Origin: Hymenobacter nitidus
GTDB lineage: Bacteria > Bacteroidota > Bacteroidia > Cytophagales > Hymenobacteraceae
DNA: 64,000 nucleotides
Reading direction: 5' to 3'
Assembly (NCBI RefSeq): GCF_020447315.1
Contig: NZ_JAJADQ010000014.1
Location: 87,462-151,461, forward strand
The position numbers were made by a program, and so were the translations under genes. Shown one piece after another: positions 26,627 to 34,303 of the stretch; the stretch's first letter is position 1; every line of letters starts with the position of its first letter. The notes under the pieces are model-generated. The model was not told the origin of the DNA. It saw only the letters and a list, made by a program, of their open reading frames with translations, and ran no database searches.

Positions 26627-27766
26627 ATGGATTTTCAGCTCACCGAAGAACAACTCGCTGTACAAGCAGCTGCCCGTGATTTTGCACAGAGTGAACTCTG
26701 GGCCGGCGTTATTGAGCGCGACGAACACCAGAAATTCCCTACCGAGCAAATCAAGAAGATGGGCGAGCTGGGCTTTCTGGGTATGATGGTGAGCCCCGAG
26801 TACGGCGGCGGCGGCATGGATACGGTTTCCTACGTGCTGGCTATGGAGGAAATCTCCAAGGTCGATGCCTCGTGCTCCGTCATTATGTCGGTAAATAACT
26901 CGCTGGTATGCTGGGGCCTGGAAAAGTACGGTACGGAAGAGCAGAAGCGTAAGTACCTGCCCCGCCTCACCAGCGGCGAAATCATCGGGGCCTTCTGCCT
27001 CTCCGAGCCCGAAGCCGGTTCCGATGCGACGATGCAGCGCACCACAGCCGAAGACAAAGGTGACCACTACCTGCTGAACGGCACCAAAAACTGGATTACC
27101 AACGGTAGCTCAGCCTCTGTATATCTGGTAGTAGCTCAAACCAACCCTGAGCTGAAGCACCGCGGCATCAACGTGCTGATAGTGGATAAGGACATGCCCG
27201 GTTTTGTGGTGGGCCCGAAGGAGAACAAGCTCGGTATCCGTGGCTCCGACACGCACTCCCTGATGTTTACGGACGTGAAAGTGCCCAAGGAAAACCGCAT
27301 CGGCGAGGACGGCTTCGGCTTCAAGTTCGCCATGCAGGTGCTGGCCGGCGGCCGGATCGGCATTGCCGCCCAGGCCCTGGGGATTGCCTCCGGCGCATTC
27401 GAGTTGTCGCTGAAGTACTCCAAGGAGCGTAAGGCATTCGGCGTCGAAATCGCCAAGCACCAGGCCATTCAGTTTAAGCTGGCCGACATGGCTACCAACA
27501 TCGACGCGGCCCGCTTGCTGTGCCTGCAAGCCGCCCACGATAAGGACGCTCATCAGGACTACGCCAAGACGGGCGCCATGGCCAAGCTCTTCGCTTCGAA
27601 AGTTGCTATGGATACGGCCGTGGAAGCCGTACAGATCCACGGTGGCTACGGTTTTGTGAAAGAATTCCACGTGGAGCGCATGATGCGCGACGCTAAAATC
27701 ACCCAGATTTACGAGGGAACCTCTGAGATTCAGAAAATTGTAATCTCGCGTGAATTGCTGAAGTAA
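26627..27766 (+). CDS. Acyl-CoA dehydrogenase
   Basis: 379 residues from ATG 26627 (MDFQLTEEQ, the family start); the upstream Met at 26567 lies in the promoter. The N-terminal helical domain, middle beta domain (ITNGS, about 163-167) and C-terminal four-helix domain with the catalytic base Glu (about 363, in YEGTSEIQ) are complete. Short- or medium-chain substrate preference cannot be set. It reduces FAD while introducing a trans-2 double bond; the electron-transfer partner is not in this window. The AraC-type gene follows after a terminator. Confidence 0.95.
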   Translation: MDFQLTEEQLAVQAAARDFAQSELWAGVIERDEHQKFPTEQIKKMGELGFLGMMVSPEYGGGGMDTVSYVLAMEEISKVDASCSVIMSVNNSLVCWGLEKYGTEEQKRKYLPRLTSGEIIGAFCLSEPEAGSDATMQRTTAEDKGDHYLLNGTKNWITNGSSASVYLVVAQTNPELKHRGINVLIVDKDMPGFVVGPKENKLGIRGSDTHSLMFTDVKVPKENRIGEDGFGFKFAMQVLAGGRIGIAAQALGIASGAFELSLKYSKERKAFGVEIAKHQAIQFKLADMATNIDAARLLCLQAAHDKDAHQDYAKTGAMAKLFASKVAMDTAVEAVQIHGGYGFVKEFHVERMMRDAKITQIYEGTSEIQKIVISRELLK

Positions 27767-27801
27767 AAGGCGAATTGCCTAAAAGTCAGAATCATTGCAT
27801 T

Positions 27802-27828
27802 AAACCCAGCCATAAAATGGCTGGGTTT
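27802..27828 (+). terminator. Terminator after acyl-CoA dehydrogenase
   Basis: An 11-bp stem (27802-27812 with 27818-27828) with a 5-base loop and a T-rich tail. Confidence 0.85.
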
Positions 27829-27925
27829 TTCGTTTTTGTGAATTTTTATATGTTATTTTGCATTGTCTAAATCCAACCCCTCCACTGGTCGGTTTTAACC
27901 CGCTACCCCAACCACCCACTAGAAT

Positions 27926-28849
27926 ATGGAAGATTACAATAAAGTGATAGAGTCGCTTGGTGTACGATACATTAAAGCGAAGAATTTGGTCCTTCAGCAG
28001 CCGTTCACGGTTCGTAATTACTATGATGTTGGCAATAACCTGATCCTGCTGCACAAGGGCCGTATTGCCTTCGGCGACGAGGAGCAAACCGTGGAAGAAG
28101 GCGAAATGCTCTTCATTCCCGGTGGCCGCGCTACCAAGGTGAGCTACGGCGAAGCCGCTGGTAAGTCGATTACCAACGATGACCTGATCAGCAACAAGGA
28201 CAAGTTCTTCCACTCCAACGCTGATCTGGACCTGATTGGCGATGCCGAGGAAAGCCACAGCCACGTGAGCTTTGAGGCTAAGGTGTTCGACTCGGTGAAC
28301 TTCTTCGCCTCGCTCGACGTGCCTGCCTTCCTGATTACTGGCAACTCTAAGCTGGCCAATCTGGTGATTAAGGTGGTAGAAGAAAGCCTGCAGGAACTGC
28401 CCGGCCGGGAGCGTCTTATCACCATCTACACCGAGAACATCGTGGTGGAGATTGTGCGCTACATTCTTAAGAACAAGATGTTTGTGGAGCAGCTCGCTAC
28501 CAACAGCACCTACTTCAAGGATCCGCGCCTCATCGACCTGTTCAACTACATCAAGGAGAACATCGGTGGCGACTTGTCGAACAAGGTGCTCTCGAGCGTG
28601 GCCAACGTGAGTGAGGACTATGTAGGTCAGTACTTCAAGATGCTGACCGGTATTAATCCCCAGGACTACATCGAGTACCAGCGCATGGAACGCGCCGTAT
28701 TCCTGCTACGCACGACCAAGAAAAGCATCCGCGACATTGGCAAGGAAGTGGGCTACAAGGACACGGCTTACTTCTGCCGCCGCTTCAAGATGATGTTCGG
28801 TATTCCGGCCGGTAAAATGCGCCGCCGCGAGTCGGCCATGAATATCTAA
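27926..28849 (+). CDS. AraC-family transcriptional regulator
   Basis: 307 residues. N-terminal cupin-like domain (about 15-120: LLHKGRIAFGDEEQTVEEGEMLFIPGGRAT) and a C-terminal AraC helix-turn-helix pair (about 225-305) with IRDIGKEVGYKDTAYFCRRFKMMFGIPAG. The conserved second HTH motif is intact. A near match to the -7 element (TTATTTTG) lies about 65 bases upstream. Target genes are unknown; adjacent acyl-CoA dehydrogenase is a candidate but the terminator between them means no direct operon link. Confidence 0.9.
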   Translation: MEDYNKVIESLGVRYIKAKNLVLQQPFTVRNYYDVGNNLILLHKGRIAFGDEEQTVEEGEMLFIPGGRATKVSYGEAAGKSITNDDLISNKDKFFHSNADLDLIGDAEESHSHVSFEAKVFDSVNFFASLDVPAFLITGNSKLANLVIKVVEESLQELPGRERLITIYTENIVVEIVRYILKNKMFVEQLATNSTYFKDPRLIDLFNYIKENIGGDLSNKVLSSVANVSEDYVGQYFKMLTGINPQDYIEYQRMERAVFLLRTTKKSIRDIGKEVGYKDTAYFCRRFKMMFGIPAGKMRRRESAMNI

Positions 28850-28920
28850 GCTACCTTAGAGCAAGCAAAAGGCCCGCGTCGAGTACTCGACGCGGGCCTT
28901 TTTGCTTGCTCTAAGGTAGC
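28850..28920. terminator. Long palindromic bidirectional terminator
   Basis: The whole 71-base segment is a near-perfect palindrome (arms of about 35 bases, one unpaired A), starting one base after the AraC stop codon and facing the GGGPS gene end. The middle GTCGAGTACTCGAC is exactly self-complementary, and A/T tracts lie within the arms, so each direction ends with a T run. It is longer than usual. Confidence 0.85.
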
Positions 28921-28947
28921 TAGGGCGTAGCAGTTAGCAGGGAAGAT

Positions 28948-29718
28948 CTAGACCTTCACGTCCAGCACAGTATTGAAGGTGCGGACTACTTTCGACATTT
29001 CGGCCAGGAACTCCGGGGCCTTTTCAATCTGGTTCCCAATGACAATTACGTCGGCACCGGCTGATAGCGCGGCGTAGGCCTTTTCAGCCGTGTTGATGCC
29101 GCCACCCACTATCAGGGGAGTGTCGGTGGCCTGCCGCACAGCCCGAATCATGGTGGACGACACCGGGTACATAGCACCACTGCCTCCGTCGAGGTACATT
29201 AGGCGCAGGCCCAACTGCTCGCCGGCCATAGCCGTGCAGGCGGCAATAGTAGGCTTATCGTAGGGCAGGGGCGTGGTGCCGCTCATGTAACTGGCCGTCG
29301 TCTGACGGCCGGTATCGACGAGCATGTAGCCGGTGGGCAGAATCTGCAGGTTGCTGGCCCGTAGAAGCGGGGCGGCCACCACGTGTTGCCCGATCAGAAA
29401 GTCAGGGTTGCGGCCCGAAATCAAGGAGAGCAGCAGGATACCGTCGGCTTGGGTATCGAGGTGCAGGCTGTGGCTGGGAAAGAGCAGCACCGGAACAGCG
29501 CTGCAACTCTTTATCAAACGAATGAGCGACGCCTGGTGAGAGTTCATCACCAGGCTGCCGCCCACAAAAAAGTAGTCTACTGGGTTTGCTTCACTTAGCT
29601 GCAGCAGGTGCCGGCACCCGGCCTCGTCCAGATGGTCTGGATCGAGCAGGACGGCCAAGGATTTTTGGCCTCGGGCGCGGCGTTTACTGAGGGTTTCGTG
29701 CAGACTGGTGAGGCGCAT
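28948..29718 (-). CDS. Geranylgeranylglyceryl (or related) phosphate synthase
   Basis: About 256 residues from ATG 29718 (MRLTSLHETLSKRRARGQKSLAVLLDPDHL); the upstream Met at 29829 is inside the preceding gene. It has the GGGPS/PcrB TIM-barrel: LLDPDHLDE near the start, LFPSH (about 86-90), the segment YLDGGSGAMYPVSSTMIRAVR (about 176-196) and VGGGINTAEKAYAALSAGADVIVIGN (about 205-230). It couples a prenyl diphosphate to glycerol-1-phosphate by an ether bond. Bacteroidota carry such genes, but the lipid product is not settled. It overlaps the upstream gene by 35 bases. Confidence 0.85.
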   Translation of the reverse strand: MRLTSLHETLSKRRARGQKSLAVLLDPDHLDEAGCRHLLQLSEANPVDYFFVGGSLVMNSHQASLIRLIKSCSAVPVLLFPSHSLHLDTQADGILLLSLISGRNPDFLIGQHVVAAPLLRASNLQILPTGYMLVDTGRQTTASYMSGTTPLPYDKPTIAACTAMAGEQLGLRLMYLDGGSGAMYPVSSTMIRAVRQATDTPLIVGGGINTAEKAYAALSAGADVIVIGNQIEKAPEFLAEMSKVVRTFNTVLDVKV

Positions 29719-30451
29719 CCGCTTCGTCGTGGTGATACGTAAAGTCGATATCCTTCGTCTCGGGTTCCACTGTGAAAGAGCCGGGAGAAGTTGCAAGGTC
29801 GGGATTTTTGACCATAGGTAAATAGTCACCCACCTTTTTCGCTACGTATGCCATCAATACGGCTGTCACCTGGGCCAGCAGCATTTTGCCGGTATCCGAC
29901 TCCAGAAAGCTCTGAAAAGCAGAAGCCATCAGCTTGCCAGTGCCCGACGACTCTGCCGGAGCCTGGTACGCCTGCACCGGATAGCGGCGGGTGCGGGAGC
30001 GGGGCAGGGGCGGAAAAGGGTCGATATCGGAGTCGGTGTGGTATACATCGGGGGCCAGGTGAGCCCGCTCGTGGGTTGCGGCCGTAGCGCCCCGGTCGGC
30101 TTGGTGAGCGTGCGCCGAGCCAAAGCCCAGATCATCAGCTACGGACGTATCGACATCGGAGTAGTGATTATCGTTGTGGCGCAGCTTCTTCTTGGAGGCT
30201 GCTACTCGCTCGTGCGTGTCCCACTCGTCGAGGCCTTCCTCGAAAGCAGAGTGTTTCTTACTACTGAAAGCTTTCTTGATCAGCCAGAGGCTGCCCAACA
30301 GGCCCGCCCCGATCAGGGCGTACTTGCCGGCCGTCTGGGTTTTTTCCTTGATTTCATCAACGTCACCCTGCAGGGCGCGCTCATATTCAAGCTTTTGGCG
30401 CTCCAGAAACTCTCTTTCGTTGTCGAACAGGGGATTAGTCAGCTCAGCCAT
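29684..30451 (-). CDS. Uncharacterised protein with two hydrophobic segments
   Basis: 255 residues. An N-terminal charged helix (about 10-40) is followed by a hydrophobic segment (about 43-62), a long disordered His/Asp/Ser-rich middle (about 70-170) and a second hydrophobic helix near 190-210 (LLAQVTAVLMAYVAKKV). I recognise no catalytic domain. It sits directly after the holin-type gene and overlaps GGGPS, so the three genes are probably one operon for membrane function. Confidence 0.75.
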   Translation of the reverse strand: MAELTNPLFDNEREFLERQKLEYERALQGDVDEIKEKTQTAGKYALIGAGLLGSLWLIKKAFSSKKHSAFEEGLDEWDTHERVAASKKKLRHNDNHYSDVDTSVADDLGFGSAHAHQADRGATAATHERAHLAPDVYHTDSDIDPFPPLPRSRTRRYPVQAYQAPAESSGTGKLMASAFQSFLESDTGKMLLAQVTAVLMAYVAKKVGDYLPMVKNPDLATSPGSFTVEPETKDIDFTYHHDEADAPHQSARNPQ

Positions 30452-30459
30452 GAGGTAGA

Positions 30460-30837
30460 TTATGCTTGACGTTTGTCAGATTTGTAGATAGTGTTGTCCA
30501 GCAGCTTGTCAGCCACACCCTGGAACAACTTTTTGTCGACTCCGACAAGGAAGATGATGAGCAGCACCAGGTAGAAACCGGCCACGGCCCCAAAGCCCCA
30601 GAAGGAGCTGTCGAAGACTTCATTCAAGGCCAGACCGGCAAAGATGCTGAGGAAAATCAGGAAAAATAGCCCGATGATGGCCATAGCCGCACCGTGCATG
30701 GTACCGACAAAGGCCACCTTGACTTTCTCCTGAACTTCGAGGCGGACTAGGTCGATGCGGGTGTCGAGGTAGCCTTTGAGGTTGCCCACCAAGCTGTCGT
30801 TGCGGGGCGTTTTGGAATCGTCGTCGTCGTAAGCCAT
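30460..30837 (-). CDS. Phage-holin-family (PF07332-like) membrane protein
   Basis: 125 residues: a cytoplasmic N terminus with an amphipathic helix (YLDTRIDLVRLEVQEKVK), two adjacent transmembrane helices (about 47-70 and 76-102) and a cytoplasmic C terminus. This matches the holin-3-like/DUF1469 family, common in non-phage genomes. No endolysin or phage gene accompanies it, so it is a resident membrane protein rather than a prophage lysis gene. Function unknown. Confidence 0.8.
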   Translation of the reverse strand: MAYDDDDSKTPRNDSLVGNLKGYLDTRIDLVRLEVQEKVKVAFVGTMHGAAMAIIGLFFLIFLSIFAGLALNEVFDSSFWGFGAVAGFYLVLLIIFLVGVDKKLFQGVADKLLDNTIYKSDKRQA

Positions 30838-30988
30838 ACGGCGGGGAGAAGAATAGCGAGAAAAGATGTTAGATAGGTCGGAACCCGAAAAGCCGGCTCC
30901 TAAGCCATTTTTTCGGTTTGTTCGTTCATACGCAAAACCATACGCGGTGTCTGAGTTTTGCGTTACTTTTACTATATAATGTCCTGCT

Positions 30989-32131
30989 TTGAGCCAAAAT
31001 CATTACCAGTTGCTGGGAGTTGCCGCTACTGCTACAACTCAGGAAATAAAGCTGGCTTACAAGCGGTTAGCTATTCAGTTTCACCCTGATAAGCACGGCG
31101 GTAGCACGCAGTTTGAGGAGCAGTTCAAAGCCATCAGCGCTGCCTACCGCGTGCTGAGCGACCCGGCCCGGCGCGCTTCCTACGACCACCAGCTGCGGGC
31201 CGCTGTGCTGCGGGCTGAGGAAGCCCGGCGCCAGCAGCAGTTTCGGGCCCAGGGCCAGCATGTGTACGGAGTGCCTATGCCGCCGCCCCAGCCCCTGCGT
31301 ACCCGGCGCCCGGCCGACTCATCGGAGCGACACTACCGCACCATTCCCAAGCGCCGCCCCCGCTTCACGCGCCGCGACTACCTGCTCACGGCCGGCTTGT
31401 TTCTGCTGTTGCTGCTCTTTGTGGTGTCGGTGAAGGTGACGATGGACCACGTGACGGCCGTGAGCAACTACGAGAATGGCCTGCGGGCCTACGCCGAGCG
31501 AAAGTGGAGCACAGCGCACGGCTTTTTCTCCGAGGCCATCGAGTTTAAGCCCAGCTACACCCAGGCCCTGCGCCGCCGAGCCGAGATTGAGCAGCTTATC
31601 TATCAGAACTACAAAGCCGCCCGTGCCGACTACGAAGTGGCCCTGCAGCAGGACAACACCCCGCAGAATACCGCGCTGCTGCTGTATCGGCTGGGCCAGT
31701 GCCAGACCAATCTGGCGCAGAAAGAGTCGGCGCAGCGTAACCTCAATCAGGCACTGGCCCTCGACTCGACGCTGAGCGGGGCGTGGCTGGCCCGGGGAGA
31801 GCTGCGCCTGTTCGACCTGCTACAGTTTCAGGCCGCCGCCGATGACTTCTCCGTGGGCATGCGGCAGCGTGCGGCCACCGGCAAAAAGCCCGCCCTGAAA
31901 TACCTGACTTACCGTGGCTTGGCCTTCTATAAGCTCCGCGACTTCGGGGCTGCCCGTCAGGATTACCGCGAAGTGCTGCTGCAAAATCCGAAAAACGGGC
32001 AGGTACACTTCCTGCTGGGGCGCCTGGCCCAGCAGGAAGGCAATACGGTGGCGGCCTGTGAGTTTTTCCGCCGTGCTATCCAGCTAGGTTATCTGTACGC
32101 CGGGGAAGCATTAGGACAGCAATGCCCGTAG
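30989..32131 (+). CDS. Membrane J-domain protein with TPR repeats
   Basis: 380 residues from TTG 30989, the only start in frame (a stop codon lies four codons upstream). J domain about 1-70 with HPD at 32-34; an Arg/Pro-rich linker; one transmembrane helix about 130-152; then TPR repeats (about 165-370). It would present Hsp70 (DnaK) with substrates at the membrane, with TPRs in the periplasm if the helix spans once with N in. A near -7 match (TACTTTTA, 30964-30971) lies upstream. Confidence 0.85.
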   Translation: MSQNHYQLLGVAATATTQEIKLAYKRLAIQFHPDKHGGSTQFEEQFKAISAAYRVLSDPARRASYDHQLRAAVLRAEEARRQQQFRAQGQHVYGVPMPPPQPLRTRRPADSSERHYRTIPKRRPRFTRRDYLLTAGLFLLLLLFVVSVKVTMDHVTAVSNYENGLRAYAERKWSTAHGFFSEAIEFKPSYTQALRRRAEIEQLIYQNYKAARADYEVALQQDNTPQNTALLLYRLGQCQTNLAQKESAQRNLNQALALDSTLSGAWLARGELRLFDLLQFQAAADDFSVGMRQRAATGKKPALKYLTYRGLAFYKLRDFGAARQDYREVLLQNPKNGQVHFLLGRLAQQEGNTVAACEFFRRAIQLGYLYAGEALGQQCP

Positions 32132-32186
32132 CCGCTGCAATGAAGTAGGGTTGGAGGATCGATTAACATACTTATGCCAAATAAAT

Positions 32187-32206
32187 TAGTAAAATATATA
32201 CTATTG
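32187..32206 (+). promoter_or_regulatory. Candidate umuDC operator/promoter
   Basis: An inverted repeat TAGTA-N7-TACTA (32187-32203) overlaps a near -7 match TACTATTG (32199-32206), about 45 bases before the umuD ATG in an AT-rich gap. An SOS repressor site is possible; no consensus for this lineage can be checked here. Confidence 0.4.
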
Positions 32207-32251
32207 TAATTAGCATGCGTATTATTGCGGCAAACCTATTGTGCTGCTGCT

Positions 32252-32719
32252 ATGAGCCGAGTCGTTGTTGTTCCCGTGGTCCGGAAGCCCCTGCTGCTTC
32301 CCTTTTTCCAGTCCCGCGTCCCGGCCGGGTTTCCTTCCCCGGCCGAAGATCATCTGGGCGCTAAGCTGGATTTGAATGCGCTGCTGCTGCCTCACCCGCA
32401 CGCTACTTATCTGGTCCGGGTTGAGGGCCATAGCATGACCGGCGGCGAATCGGGAATCCGGGATGGAGCGCTGCTGGCAGTAGATTGTCGGCTTAATCCG
32501 CAGCACAACGACATCATCATTGCCGTGGTCGAGGGCCAGTACACCGTCAAACGTCTGCTCAAGCGCGGCGACATCTGGTGGCTGGTCCCTGATAACCCCA
32601 CGTTTCCATCCACCCCGCTCACCGGCGAGCCAGACCTCTACGACTGTTGGGGCGTGGTGACACATGTAGTGACCGAAATTCGCCCTGGCAGACTTTCACG
32701 CTATGTTCGCATTAGTTGA
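32252..32719 (+). CDS. umuD: UmuD-like S24 autoprotease
   Basis: 155 residues from ATG 32252 (the in-frame TTG at 32225 is not favoured). The self-cleavage site is Ala25-Gly26 in RVPAGFPSP; the catalytic Ser is 61 in EGHSMTGG and the Lys is 100 in YTVKRLL, spaced as in E. coli UmuD (Ser60/Lys97). There is no DNA-binding domain, so it is UmuD not LexA. After RecA-stimulated cleavage UmuD' activates the polymerase UmuC encoded next, with which it overlaps by 17 bases. Confidence 0.93.
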   Translation: MSRVVVVPVVRKPLLLPFFQSRVPAGFPSPAEDHLGAKLDLNALLLPHPHATYLVRVEGHSMTGGESGIRDGALLAVDCRLNPQHNDIIIAVVEGQYTVKRLLKRGDIWWLVPDNPTFPSTPLTGEPDLYDCWGVVTHVVTEIRPGRLSRYVRIS

Positions 32720-34007
32720 TTGCAACAACTTCTACGTGAGCTGCGAGCGGGCCTTTCAGCCCCGGTTGGAGGGCCGCCCCGTGGTGGTGCTCAGCAATAA
32801 TGACGGCTGCATCGTTTCACGCTCCAACGAAGCCAAGGAGCTGGGCATCCGAATGGGGACGCCCTACTTTCAGGCTAAACCCGTGCTGGACCAGCACCAG
32901 GGGCACGTTTTCTCCTCCAACTATGCCCTTTACGGCGACATGTCGCGGCGGGTGATGGGCTATCTGGCGGATGTTGCCCCGGAGGTAGAAGTGTATTCGG
33001 TAGATGAGGCATTCCTGAACTTGGCTGGCATGGCACACTGGCAGGATGGGCTGGAAGCTTATGGCCACCAGATCCGGCAGGAGATTCGCCGATATGTGCA
33101 CCTGCCGACCTGCGTGGGCATTGCGCCCACCAAAACCTTGGCCAAGCTGGCAAACCACATAGCCAAGAAACAAGTGGAACACGGCGGGGTGCTGTATCTG
33201 GATTCGCCGGAGCGCTGCCGTTGGGCCCTGGCGCAGGTGGCCGTAGAAGATGTGTGGGGTGTTGGCCACCAACACGCCCTCAGGCTGCACGAACAGGGCA
33301 TTAGGACGGCGGCCGAGCTGGCCGGGGTGTCCGAGGTCTGGGCCCGCAAGCATTTGGGCGGGGTAGTGGGCGCCCGACTCGTGCGGGAGCTACAGGGCCG
33401 TTCGTGTCTGGAGATTACTCCCGTAGAGAGTGGGGCAAGGCAGCGGCACAGCATTGCCCACACCCGCAGTTTCGGCACCCCGCTAACGGCTTATCAGCAG
33501 CTGTTGGGCGCGGTAGCGGCCTTTACCACCCGAGCCGCGGAAAAGCTGCGCCGGCAGAACAGTGCTGTCAATATCCTGACCGTATTCATCAGCAGGAACC
33601 GCTACGGGCCCGAGCTGCCACCCTATACCCACTCCGCCACGCTAAGCCTACCCGTAGCCACGGACGACACCGCCGAACTGATCCGCTACGCCCGCACTGC
33701 GCTAAAGAGAATCTGGCAGGCGGGTGTGCCCTACAAGAAGGCCGGAGTGATTTTCAATGGTCTGGAAACGGCCGGTCAGCAACAGCTAAATCTGTTTGAA
33801 GCGCCGACCCGGGCGGCAGAGCGGGTGCGCCTGATGGCGGAGCTGGACAAGCTGAACGCCCGCTATGGAGCCGGTACCGTTGGGTTTGCTACGGCGCTGG
33901 CTGGCAAGGAGGGAGGCTGGGCCGGAAAAAAAGACTTGCGCACCCCGGCCTATACCACCAGCTTCGAGGAGTTGTGGTGCATCCATATGGATGGTGGCCT
34001 TCTTTGA
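32703..34007 (+). CDS. umuC: Y-family translesion DNA polymerase UmuC
   Basis: 434 residues. The palm carries LVDCNNFYVSCE (4-15) and YSVDEAFLNL (about 98-107) with the metal-binding acidic residues; fingers, thumb and little-finger regions follow. The C terminus has the DUF4113 segment typical of UmuC (MAELDKLNARYGAGTVGFAT and later TPAYTTSFEELW). It makes error-prone DNA across lesions with UmuD'2. The 17-base overlap with umuD indicates coupled translation. Nothing is missing. Confidence 0.96.
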   Translation: MFALVDCNNFYVSCERAFQPRLEGRPVVVLSNNDGCIVSRSNEAKELGIRMGTPYFQAKPVLDQHQGHVFSSNYALYGDMSRRVMGYLADVAPEVEVYSVDEAFLNLAGMAHWQDGLEAYGHQIRQEIRRYVHLPTCVGIAPTKTLAKLANHIAKKQVEHGGVLYLDSPERCRWALAQVAVEDVWGVGHQHALRLHEQGIRTAAELAGVSEVWARKHLGGVVGARLVRELQGRSCLEITPVESGARQRHSIAHTRSFGTPLTAYQQLLGAVAAFTTRAAEKLRRQNSAVNILTVFISRNRYGPELPPYTHSATLSLPVATDDTAELIRYARTALKRIWQAGVPYKKAGVIFNGLETAGQQQLNLFEAPTRAAERVRLMAELDKLNARYGAGTVGFATALAGKEGGWAGKKDLRTPAYTTSFEELWCIHMDGGLL

Positions 34008-34079
34008 GAATATAGCGTTGGCTCAACTTATCTGCAATTGCCAGCCCGCCTCACACACTTTTTCGCCCACCCAAAACAA

Positions 34080-34112
34080 AAAAGCCCTTCCGCGGGATGC
34101 AGAAGGGCTTTT
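34080..34112 (-). terminator. Terminator after tRNA-Phe
   Basis: A 10-bp stem (34081-34090 with 34102-34111); on the minus strand it ends in a T tract. It sits 4 bases past the tRNA end. Confidence 0.8.
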
Positions 34113-34115
34113 TAG

Positions 34116-34188
<73 letters not shown>

Positions 34189-34303
34189 AGCTCTTGGCCC
34201 CCGAGGCCGTTATTGCCGTTGGGGAGCACAAAAGTAGTAAACGAAAACGAACCTGCAAGAGAAGAGCAAAAAAATCTTTCTGCTAAAAAAGCCGTAATTT
34301 GTT

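Noticed and set aside
30460..30837. Prophage lysis gene (holin)
   Set aside because: The family is common in non-phage bacteria, and no phage structural, integrase or lysin genes are nearby.
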